Positions 38,036 to 48,132 of a DNA stretch of 64,000 nucleotides are shown here, in pieces (the stretch's first letter is position 1; every line of letters starts with the position of its first letter). The position numbers and the translations under genes are program-made. The notes beneath the pieces were generated by a model. The model had not been told where the DNA came from. It worked only from the letters and a program-made list of their open reading frames with translations, and made no database searches. Source of the DNA: Apostichopus japonicus (taxonomy: Eukaryota; Echinodermata; Holothuroidea; Aspidochirotida; Stichopodidae); contig NC_092581.1 of the NCBI RefSeq assembly GCF_037975245.1, positions 14,351,303-14,415,302 of the forward strand, read 5' to 3'.

Positions 38036-38962
38036 GGAATGAAGTGAACAATTTAATTTTTTTCATGTGAGTGATAAATAGCCCCCCCCCCCCCAAGAAA
38101 ATAATATTAAGCGCGCTAGGAAAAAGCACTGTATTTTGGGGTAGTTCACTAGGTCTTCGAATATAATTTGTTGAAAAAGAAAAGTTTTCCCCTTTGTTAC
38201 ATTAACAGAGCTTTTTTAGTTGGTAGTCTATGTAGCCTATCAAGCTGATAACTTATACTCATTGCTTACTCGCTAACCAGAGTGATTAATAAATTTGTGA
38301 AGTGAGGGCCAGTGGTAAAAATGTACCAAAAAAACAAAAGTGCAGTCGCGAAAGATGGAGTGTCTGACTGACTGACTGACACTGACTGTATCGTTGACGA
38401 GTAGGGTGTGGGGGGGGGGCTGCGGGTTACAAGGCAGCAGTCGGAATTTTCTGGCTCCAAATCCCATCCAGTTGGAATTTCAGCCACTAAATCTCTCCCC
38501 CCCCCACCCACTCTCAATCATCAGGCCTTAGTTACGTCCCTGTGTATAATACGTATAAACGACGTTCATTACTGTTTAGTTTTTACGGAAATGTCGAAAA
38601 TAATTTATATCGCTTGAGAAAATAAGCATTATGCCAAAAAATTGGCATATTCATGTGTGGTGTTTGTAAAAATCACGCACCTATATGCAAATATATAATA
38701 GCTAAGATTGTCCTGTGTCCGTTATATAATTCCATTAAAGAAATGCATACCTGAGACACGGAAGTATTATCCTGTAATACATTCATGCTTGAGACACATG
38801 CAAGTCTTAAATAAACAGAAAAGCAAGTCCCAAACATATAGACCTTCCTTACCGGTATCGAACCTCTGGACATACAATCAGCGTCCATATAGCCTAGTGG
38901 TTAGGGTGTCCGCGTACAGAGCGGGAGTATGGCAAGCCGTTTTAACATTTACCTCGCAATTC

Positions 38963-39422
38963 GACTTAAGTCGAATACATTTCACTTAAGTGGAATTCAA
39001 TTTCACTTAAGCAGAATACTATTTAACTTAAGTGGAATTCTATTTCACTTAAGTGGAATACCATTCCACTTAAGCTTAATTGTATTTTACTTAAGCTGAA
39101 TTCATCAACTTGTCACTGCATTTTACTTAAGCTAAATTCTATTTCACTTAAGTGGAATTGCATTCCACTTAAGTGGAATTGCATTCCACTTAAGTGGAAT
39201 TGTATTCCACTTAAGTGGAAATGCATTTCACTTAAGTGGAATTGTATTCTACTTAAGTGGAATACAATTCCACTTAAGTGGAATGTCCTGTCTATTTCAC
39301 TTAAGTGGAATACAATTCCACTTAAGTGGAAATGCATTCCACTTAAGTGAAATGTGATTGGATAGTCTATTTCACTTAAGTGGAATGTGATTGGCTAGTC
39401 TATTCCACTTAAGTGGAATGTG
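38963..39422. repeat. Left palindrome array of the foldback element
   Basis: By hand count 20 CTTAAG cores occur here, mostly within TTCCACTTAAGTGGAA, spaced about 20-24 bp. Units toward the outer end are more diverged (CTTAAGCAG, CTTAAGCTG) than the inner ones. Long open frames reading HLSGI/FHLSE repeats are a by-product. Confidence 0.96.
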
Positions 39423-40056
39423 ATTGGCTATACATTTACCGCCAAACTTTGCCCATGCCTTTGCGCGCCATTATAAACAACTTGCCGCGATACGTGTACG
39501 TACGTACGTGGTGTCGATATGTGCACAATGAATATCGGCTGTCCATCGGGGTCCAGCTAGCACTGAACATCCGTGCAAGGTGTGTACGTACGTACCTGAC
39601 CTGGTACCTGACGAATACCATTACCAAAATAAAGCCATGGCAAATACATTATAAGTGGTTGGAGCTACAGCCGAAAACGCATTGACAAGGGCAAGAAAAC
39701 GTTTCACTTTTTGTGGATTTTGGGTTTTGGATGGAATCTTTTATTTCGTCAAAAGTTTCACTATCTAAAAAGTTACGAATTCTGCTTATGTTACTTAAAC
39801 AGATGTAAGTCGCCTCTGTTGTGCATCATACTGATTGTTCCCCTGTGCAAGTGAGGAAACAACACTTCGAATTGTGTCTCTAACAACAACAATTATTTGA
39901 TCGCATTCCAGCAATGTTAGATGTGAATGATTAGCCGTAGCCATGATGTACACGTGCAACGAGGATCGACTAAATCATCATATGTGATGAGCAATTGAAT
40001 GCGTTACGACGAACATTACCCTAAATTGTATTTATATGTAAGCCACATATCAACAT

Positions 40057-40557
40057 TTCCACTTAAGTGGAATTGTATTTTACTTAAGCAGAATAGAATT
40101 CCACTTAAGTGAAATTGACGCCCAAAAGATGTTATTCCACTTAAGTGAAATTGTATTCCACTTAAGTGGAATACAATTCCACTTAAGTGGAAATGCATTT
40201 CACTTAAGTGGAATTGTATTTCACTTAAGTGGAAATGCATTCCACTTAAGTGAAATTGTATTCCACTTAAGTGAAATAGATGGGCTATTTAGCTTAAGTG
40301 GAATACAATTCCACTTAAGTGGAAATGTATTCCACTTAAGTGAAATACAATTCCACTTAAGTGGAATGCAATTCCACTTACGTGGAATTCATTTCCACTT
40401 AAGTGAAATAGAAATGTCCATTTCTACTTAAGTGAAATTGAATTCCACTTAAGTGAAATTGAATTCCACTTAAGTGGAATACATTTCACTTTAGTGGAAT
40501 TCCATTTCACTTAAGTAGAATGTATTCCACTTAAGTGAAATGTATTCGACTTAAGTC
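40057..40557. repeat. Right palindrome array of the foldback element
   Basis: By hand count about 21 CTTAAG cores plus two variants (CTTACG, CTTTAG) occur with the same 20-24-bp spacing as the left array. The outermost unit, GACTTAAGTC, matches the outermost unit of the left array, as expected for inverted termini. Confidence 0.96.
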
Positions 40558-40669
40558 TAATTGCGAGGTAAATGTTAAAACGGCTTGCCATACGGGAGGC
40601 CCGTGGCTCGAATCCTGGTGGAGGCTGAAAGTTTGTTTCACTGTTCTTGATTTACAAACTCATTACGAT

Positions 40670-40673
<4 letters not shown>

Positions 40674-40721
<48 letters not shown>
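40674..40721. repeat. (AT)n microsatellite, probable SINE tail
   Basis: About 24 AT dinucleotides directly follow the tRNA-derived sequence and fit the simple-repeat tail of a SINE. Confidence 0.95.
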
Positions 40722-40725
<4 letters not shown>

Positions 40726-42927
40726 TAAATAAACATACATAAGTGCCGTATAAAGGCAAAAATAGAGCGCCTACATTACAATACGTAGTGCACACAGCGA
40801 AATCCATATGCATGTGCCGGATCAAGATAATGGTTTTATTCTCCAATAGTTATATATATGAAACGAATTTTCCTGAAAATTATTGCAAACTACATCTCGA
40901 TCAAGTAACGTTAAATACACAAGTGATATTTAATATGTTGAATGTCAAAAAATGGAATGTAGCTATATCATTACGCTGTTGATATGGAACTGAATAAAAT
41001 TAAAATTTAAATACTGCCGCATTTTGAAGAGTGTCAGAATTTCAAACCTTTTAAAATGATAACTCGTGGGTCTCTGAAAATAATAGCAAGAATGTGTTTG
41101 TGATTACTGTCAAAAAGGCGTGATATACTGAATAACATGTAAATATCAAATGCTTTTGTCACTGTGACACGCTTCACATTGTTTAATTGTTTATTGTAAG
41201 ATTCCAGCTTCTATATGATCACTGAGTCAAAGCATGGTTAAATGATCGACAAACTGCTATATTCAGTTTCCTCCGACTTTAACATAAGTTCACGAGATCG
41301 TCAACAAGTTTTAGAAGCGGCAGTTCACGGCTTCCATACAGATTTGAATTTAGCTGCCTATTGTTGCTGGACCGTAGAATTCGGAAATATCAATATTAAT
41401 GTTGGATGCTAACTACGGAGCTACAGAAGCGTAGAAAGGACATTGTACCATTGTATGATGGAGGTTTTTACCTCCATGATTGTACTAACAAATTTATGGA
41501 CTAGTAGAACATAATGATAATATAATAATTGCAGTTTCCATGAACTGATATGTGAAAAGAATCGCTTTGCGTTGAAGACTTTTCGAAGACAAGACAAAAC
41601 AAACAAAAAAACTATGGCTTGGAGGATTCACACTGAGTACATAGCATCGCACAATTTTTGTCACTTGAAATCCAATCGAGTTTTCCCTTTGCTGTTTTCG
41701 CCAAGTTAGCTTCCGAGAACCCGCGACGTTTAAATGAGCATTTACAATAATTAGGGTACTTTAATTAGACCTCCTTTAACGCTATATTGGGGACCCAATG
41801 CAACCATGTGGTGCACCCCACCCACTCACCCCCCCCCCCTCGTCAGGTTCCCCAATATGTGGTAAACTTAACTGTTAATGCAAAGAATCGTTCCTAATTT
41901 TATTATGAACCTGTTTAATTGCATATGCCTTTGTTATAGAATGTAATCCGTTAATTTTAATTGGAAAGTTAGGTGATCGAGGAACACATTGACATCTCAT
42001 GGATACAACATTGTCCCCTAAACTGATCCAGAATGGTCGTAAAATTCATCTAATATTACAAATGAGTCATATTTTGGATATTTGTGGATGTCTCCTTCTA
42101 TCCAACTATATGTACCCCCTCCGAGTTTAGTCCTGAGATAGAAATTAAAATATAATTAACCGGTTCTTTGGTGATGCCGTTTTTGCGGCTTTAGAAATGG
42201 TCGGGTCCAGAATAGCTATTTAGGGCATTTATTTAAAGACGGGGACAGGGTGGGTGGGTGGGGGGAACAAGCCTCGGAACTGGGATATCGAACAATCGGT
42301 ACTCAGTGTCAGGCTTCAAAAACCTCGCCTAAACTTTGTCGGTCATAGCGGTGCAAATCCATATTTGAGATTTAAGTAAGTTTTGCTTAAATTTTGTGCG
42401 AAACTTTTCCAACCTCCAACCTCCTACCACATGCCCCCCTGCCCCGCCCCTGCCCCTTCCCCCTCCCCTCCCCCCGTTTTAAATGCTCCTCTTACCATTC
42501 CCATTGTCCATATTCTTTTTCATAGATTAGTCGAGATAGATTTCAACAGTCCGTTTTTTGCTCTGCCGATTTCTCTCAATATGCCGTCAAGTGATATTCG
42601 AAGAAAAGGCCTATATCATGCACGTAAAGCGATGAAACGCACAAATACCCACCGCAATATATGTACGAAACAGAAAAGTATACTGCTCACTTACTATAAA
42701 TACCATTTCCAGATAAGGAAGTGAAATTTCCGGTCACTTCACAATGATAAAGTTTACTGTCTGTCACTTTGCAGTTCACTGGTTGGCTACTCCAGTTGGT
42801 TAGTAACAATAACGTATTCAGTATAGTTAATTACGTCACAGCCTGGGCTTACTAGAAAGCGGGCAATTTGAAATCAGTAAAAGGCGGTATCACAAGTAGC
42901 AACACGTTGGTTTGATTCACACCGCAC

Positions 42928-44344
42928 TTGATCCTCAATCGAGTTCTACATTGCAAAGAGCATTCAAAATGGACGATTCCGGCTTCCGTGCGTTATTGCA
43001 GAAGTAACAGAAAGCTCCGTCCGTGGAAGCAAGGTTGCCAGTTTATAAAAGTACACTTTCAATTCGATCCGTCGCTGGTTTTTAATGATGTTCCGCAGGA
43101 AAATGTCATACGTGTATTGGAAAAAGAAAAAACATTTATAAGTAGCGACAGTTGGAACTACCGCGGCAGTATGCACATGTTGTGACAGAAAGCTCGATGC
43201 AAACATTTGAAGGAAGAATTAAAGGCACTCCGAGCACTACTGGCTGAGAAGGAACAACTTCTTTCGGAAAAAAAAAACGAAAACGAAGTTCTCTGTGCTA
43301 CTATATTGTTCGGTACGTAACACTAGGCCAAGACTTATTAATGTAATTTTTCAATCACTAAAAGTCACCGTTATATAAACCCTAGACCTGTACAGGCATT
43401 CGCTCCTTTAAAAACGATAAATTAAAAGAGTTAAAATATGACAGTGAGAGAAATGATATAATAATCTCCTTTTAGATATCTGTAAAATGTTTCATGCACA
43501 ATTTGCCAGGGTAGACTGTTATTGATACATTCACGTTCTAACCTTGTGATGGTGAACGTCACCCGACCACGTACCCCCTACCTCCCCCAACCCATAAACA
43601 AATCTGCTTTGTAAACCGTTGAAACATACAGTGGCGTAGGAAGGTACATTTGAGTAGGGGGGTTGAAGACTGATGGCCGGCCCCGGGAGGGGTCTAAGGG
43701 GAGTTTTTGCATTTCCAGGTGGCCTGAGATGCAATTTGGTGCAATAAAGCACACTTCAACACCCACCACATTTTGTAAACTTAATTTTGTATTTTCACCT
43801 GGCCTTAGATGCAATTTGGTGCTCCAAATGAGATTTTTTTTCTCATTTGGAAATGAAAAAGGGGTTTTTCTGACTTGCGAAACGGGGGGGGGGGCGGAAT
43901 GATACTTCCGCGCCTCTACATTTTTCACTGGGGGGGGCTGGAGATATTGACAGTTGGAGCTAATATATTTTTCGACAAAAGTAAACTATATGCCAACTGG
44001 TCTTTATATATGTCGAATTCATACTTATTCTTGTGTCTTTGTTTACAGAAACTTCAGTGTAGATTGAGCGCAATGAAGAGCATAGACTGGTCAGAGGAGA
44101 GAAAAGACCGACTGTACATTGATGTCAACTGAGTATATGTCATCCGAGGAATCTGACATGGAGAGCGAACGAGCTAGGGTACCGTAGTGCAGGAGTTCAC
44201 TTGGGAGTCGGAAAGACTGAACAAAATGAGCCTGGACTCATCCCTTAGCGAAAAGTCCAGAAAAAAAGGATACCCACCGTTAGGAAAGGAGACGTATCTT
44301 TAAAATGCGTACCGACTGACGCCCCAACTTGGGCTGTTAATTAG
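42928..44344 (+). pseudogene. Broken copy of an uncharacterised 'MSSEESD' protein gene, antisense to PICALM
   Basis: Exon-like part 1 (42928-43312) reads DPSLVFNDVPQENVIRVLEK, meets an in-frame stop at 43183, then continues in the same frame with CKHLKEELKALRALLAEKEQ to a GT donor at 43313. Part 2 starts after a TTTACAG acceptor at 44048 and reads KLQCRLSAMKSIDWSEERKD and RLYIDVN. After a frameshift it gives EYMSSEESDMESERARV, in a third frame FTWESERLNKMSLDSS, and then RKGDVSLKCVPTDAPTWAVN. From memory, proteins with this order of blocks are common, multi-copy and unnamed in cnidarians and other marine invertebrates, and are probably element-associated. The stops and shifts make this copy non-functional. 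Confidence 0.68.
43630..43935 (+). mobile_element. hAT-like repeat fragment (CAGTGGCGTAGGAAGG end)
   Basis: The left edge CAGTGGCGTAGGAAGG is typical of hAT-type termini. Inside, two related segments (CAGGTGGCCTGAGATGCAAT and CACCTGGCCTTAGATGCAAT) follow each other. I could not find the matching right terminus, so it may be truncated. It lies within the intron of the broken gene copy at 42928-44344. Confidence 0.45.
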
Positions 44345-46064
44345 GCTGAACAATAACAATGAAGGTATGACCCCCCTCCAAATGGTGAAAATGGTCATTG
44401 TTTGATGTGCCGGATTAAGCTTGTGGGAGGCCCGTGGCAAACAGTTTATTGGAGCTTCCATAGAGATACATTGGTACCGGATAACGCCGGATGTATAGCT
44501 CAAAAAAGACATCTATTTGCCCACGGTGGTTATGATACGTACATTAAAACATCACATAAAAACAGTCATTGATCAACAGCGTAAAGACTGCATATCGAAG
44601 TCCATTTCGTTTGACTTCTTTGAACTTTTTGTACCATATACAACGTAGAATAATGTAACGTTATAACAATATTTCTTTGAATTTTTTACCCAACGTTTAA
44701 ACTCGTGCCCCAGTTGCACGTGGATAATCCTGTCCTGAGCATTTGTTGATTAATGAGGCACCAGGAACAAACAGCAAACGCCGTTGTTTCGGATACAAAC
44801 AAGTTGCAGTTGACGATTTTGTATAATAAAGAAGAGTTTTCTCTAATTTAACATTTGGTGTAATTACATGATACCTTTAAAAAGAAATCCTGCCTGAGAT
44901 AAATGCAACAAGGAAGAAAGAATATGCCCATAATAATAGATGTCAGATTAATTATTATTTTTTGGTTAGTCTTTTGCTTTAATGGAAGCCTTTTCCTTAA
45001 ATTTCCCTTCACAGCTAATATATTCCATCAAGGGATTAAATGTTAAGGATTAAGTTTTCCTTAAAATATTTTCAGGAAACAAAAGCCAAGAAAAAAGCAT
45101 GATTCTATTAATTGTTAACGAATCATTTAGTAAATCATATTTTAAAATAAGACATAGCTATAGAGCATAGGCCTAATAATTTGTCGAAATGTTGTTGTAC
45201 TTTTACGTTTGTCTTTTATTATTCGTGCATGGCTAATTCCAGACTTTCAGGGTAAAAAAATTAGAGATCTTGTTTGGGCTATCATTGCATTTTATATCAA
45301 AATATATGTTAATTACAATAAAATTTAAAGTAGCAACAAAATATTAAGCGTGCTACGAAATGAGGCAGGAAGTGGTGTTCTGTGTCAAGTTCGTTCCACA
45401 TAAAAGAGGCTGGTACCGTTTCCGGGCCTGGGTGGAGGGGGGGGGGTCGAGGGGCCGATAACCATCATGGAAGAAGTGCCTAGGCGTTTATATCATCTGA
45501 GGATAAACACACCGAATTTTAAACATAAATTTGTTTGGTTCAATTTAACTGCTGATATGTTAAGTTACTTCAAGTGGGTAGCTGGTTTTCAGAGGTTTTG
45601 ATTTGCAAACTAGTAACTAAAAATAGAAACATTCCATATTTACTTGTGTTTTTCCTTCTTTCACCTGGCTTTAAAATCGTTGCATGTGTATATAATTGCC
45701 ACAATGTAAGTAGAGTAATATTTGGGCATCAAAAAACATTCTCCGGACAAAAATGCATGTTTTGAAATTTGAAAAGGAAAATGGCTTCTCGAGGTTTAAA
45801 CTTTGTATTCAAAAAGCTGAATACACTATGATGTAAAGCAATATTGAGTTTCATTTAGATGTATTTACACATAAGAAGTGGTATTTCGTTCATTTACATA
45901 ATTTTTGTATAAGTGTAATAATAACAAATAAAGGTTTACGATGCGATATGAGGTGCATATAAATAAAAAAGTGGAAAATCAAACGAGTGTGATTTTATAT
46001 TTATTATTTTTAATTTTCTTTAAATCAAATGTAATATTTGATAGAGGTGGTCCGTGTATTTCTC

Positions 46065-46590
46065 AGCCTAATCAACCCGATTAAGACTCCCTAAACGTGG
46101 CGAATAAGCCCAGCCCCTGTATTGGTCGTAAGTAATGTGTTTACGATGACCACGTTTCTCCGTATATATTGGTGTAATCATGGCGTTTACGATGATCAAT
46201 GCGAGAAGTTTACTGCTGGATTCAAACGTAAACTCCAGATTAACGGTCATGTTTAAGGTAGCGAATCTGTTGTAATTGTGACCGGAAACGTAAAGATTAC
46301 CCTTCCCTGAAACCGCACGATTAAGTGAGCTTCACCGTATTTGGATGACACTTGGCGTTTACGGTCACCGCGTACTCGGTAAATAAGTCATCGCGAACGC
46401 GGAAAACTCACGCGTTTAAGTTGGGTCGTAAGCTTACCTTAATCACTAGTTTCAGGAGTGGAAACGTAACGGAAACAGGCTGGAACTCGGAATTTACGTC
46501 GCAATTACAGACCGAAAACGGCGATTTAAACGCGTGTTTTTTTCCCGTGATTGTTCTAGGTCAGGACTTATACCATCTGACAAATTAAGC
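46065..46590 (-). repeat. TTACG-rich repeat element, copy 2 (inverted)
   Basis: The reverse complement begins GATGGTATAAGTCCTGACCT, then CACGGGAAAAAAACACGCG, matching the left edge of the element at 31230 (GGTATAATCC..GACCTA, CACGGGAAAAAGACACGC). The body is again dense in GTTTACG, GTAAACG and TTAAACG motifs. Beyond the edge the two copies are too diverged to align by eye. Confidence 0.72.
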
Positions 46591-47254
46591 AGTAGTGCGA
46601 GGTGTGGGGAGCGAGTTGGAGTAATTACTTTGACAGTTTCTTGGCATGGCATTCTTCTTCAATTTTTGCTGCTTTTTTTGTTGTTGTAAGGAGCGGATAT
46701 GGTATTTTTTATGTATTCGTCAGGCATTATTACAAGATTCTTTCTATGCAACAAACTTGTGAAGGTAACAATGCATAATTTTTTTTTTTTTTTTAAAAAA
46801 GGAACCCAATATAAACACCAACTAAACCAACCTGCTGGTACGTGAGAGACACAGCTCTCATGAAAGGAAGCAGAGGCTTCCAAGGAAATATGAAAGGATG
46901 AGTTGCGAGAAGGAAAAATAAAATCCAGGAGGTATAATTAAAGAAAATAATCAAAATAGCAAACAAATTCATAAGGCAAAATATTTAACAAGGGAAGAAA
47001 TAGGAGATAGTGAAAACAATCTCTGGAAGGAAGGATGTTATTTGAGGTTTAGCGATGTAACCATTATAAAGAAAACCATTGTTTAGAACTTCTCAATCTT
47101 TTGATGATAATTAATTCATAAGTTAAGGTTTGACCTTTTCATACATCACCTCTTGCTAATACTAGAGTGGTGTACAATGTTGGTTCTTTAACATATGTTA
47201 ACGTAAAACTATGGCGAATAAATTAAAGCCAAAAAAAAAAAAATAACATGACAA

Positions 47255-47600
47255 GGGAAAATGGTAAGCTTAGTTACGCTAATGTAAGCTGAGGTATAAT
47301 GGTAAAAGGTAAGCTTAGTTAAGCTATTTCTAAGCTTAGGTATAATGGTAAAAGGTAAGCTTAGTTAAGCTATTTCTAAGCTTAGGTATAATGGTAAAAG
47401 GTTAAGCTTAGTTAAGCTATTTCTATTCTTAGTAATCAAGGTAAAAGGTAAGCTTAGTTAAGCTAATCCTAGCTTAGGTATAAAGGTAGGCTGAGTTAAT
47501 CTAATCTAAGCTGAGTTATAAAGGTAAAAGTTAAGCTTAGTTAAGCTAATTTCAGGAAGAAAAGGTAAAAGGTAAGGAAGAGAAACTATTTCAAGCTTTG
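47255..47600. repeat. Minisatellite of GGTAAGCTTAGTTAAGCTA units
   Basis: Units of about 57-60 bp containing GGTAAGCTTAGTTAAGCTAT and TTCTAAGCTTAGGTATAATG repeat about six times. Each contains several AAGCTTA motifs, alternating with their complements. The right part is decayed. Confidence 0.9.
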
Positions 47601-47689
47601 GACAAGCTTTAGACATAGTAAGGTTAAACTAAGAAGTGGAGGGGAGGGGGAGGGATGGGTGAGCAAAACAATGTTCCTGGAAAATTAAA

Positions 47690-48132
47690 TGGTAAGGATC
47701 ATTTCCTGATTTTAAGGATTTCCAGGATCCTCCAAAAATGAGTATTTCTGTTCGCCATTATACATTTGTAATTTTCCAAATTTTCCAAAATTGTAATTTT
47801 CCAAGGGCCCTAAGGGTACAATCAAGAATTTGTAGATTTCACTTTTAATCGCAAGACAAGACTACTACTCAGACAAGGTTGTTCTTTTCTCTTGAATGAT
47901 TCAAAGAAGAATGGTAAGGCTGATTTCCAGACTTTAAGGATGTCCAGGATCCTGCAAAAGTGAGTAATTCTGTCCACCAATTTACACCATAATTTGTAAT
48001 TTTCCAAGGGACGGGGACAATGGGCAATTTTCCTATGCACAAGAATTTGTAGATTCACTTTAATCGCAAGAATCTACTACTACTCAGACAAACTTGGTTC
48101 TTTTCTCTCGAATGATTCAAAGGAGAAGAAAT
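47690..48132. repeat. About 220-bp tandem duplication
   Basis: Copies at about 47690-47912 and 47913-48132 share TTTCCAGGATCC(T/C), AATTTGTAGATT, TTAATCGCAAGA, CTACTACTCAGACAA and CTTTTCTC(T/G)TGAATGATTCAAAG. Divergence of several per cent with small gaps suggests an older duplication. Confidence 0.85.

Larger units (their letters stand above)
38928..40592. mobile_element. Foldback-type DNA transposon with palindromic CTTAAG arrays, non-autonomous
   Basis: The 1,665-bp element has matching terminal inverted repeats of at least 35 bp, starting TATGGCAAGCCGTTTTAACA on each end. It is flanked by a 6-bp duplication CGGGAG (38922-38927 and 40593-40598). Internal to each terminus is an array of imperfect ATTCCACTTAAGTGGAAT palindromes. 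The central 640 bp (39420-40056) has no recognisable coding sequence. The architecture resembles foldback elements (FB of Drosophila, TU of sea urchin), whose arms are built from short tandem repeats. A 6-bp duplication inside a small-RNA-like target also recalls Dada elements. Confidence 0.82.
38881..40672 (+). repeat. tRNA-derived SINE head, split by an inserted element
   Basis: The sequence on the left (38881-38927) has an A-box-like TAGCCTAGTGG and half an anticodon arm. The sequence on the right (40593-40672) resumes with CGGGAG, GGCCCGTGG, a B-box-like GGCTCGAATCC, and then GGAGGCTGAAAGTTTG. Removing the insert and one CGGGAG restores a tRNA-like arrangement with CCGC/GCGG around a 7-base loop. 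Stem mismatches and the following (AT)n tail argue for a tRNA-derived SINE rather than a functional tRNA gene. Confidence 0.72.

Noticed and set aside
38963-40557. Repeated HLSGI/FHLSE proteins on both strands, or a CRISPR-like array
   Set aside because: The frames are translations of palindromic 20-24-bp units and exist on both strands. Units vary and are not separated by unique spacers, and the host gene is a spliced animal gene.
38881-40620. A functional tRNA gene with anticodon ACA
   Set aside because: The rejoined T-stem has mismatches, ACA is not a usual anticodon, and the sequence runs into SINE-like body and an (AT)n tail.
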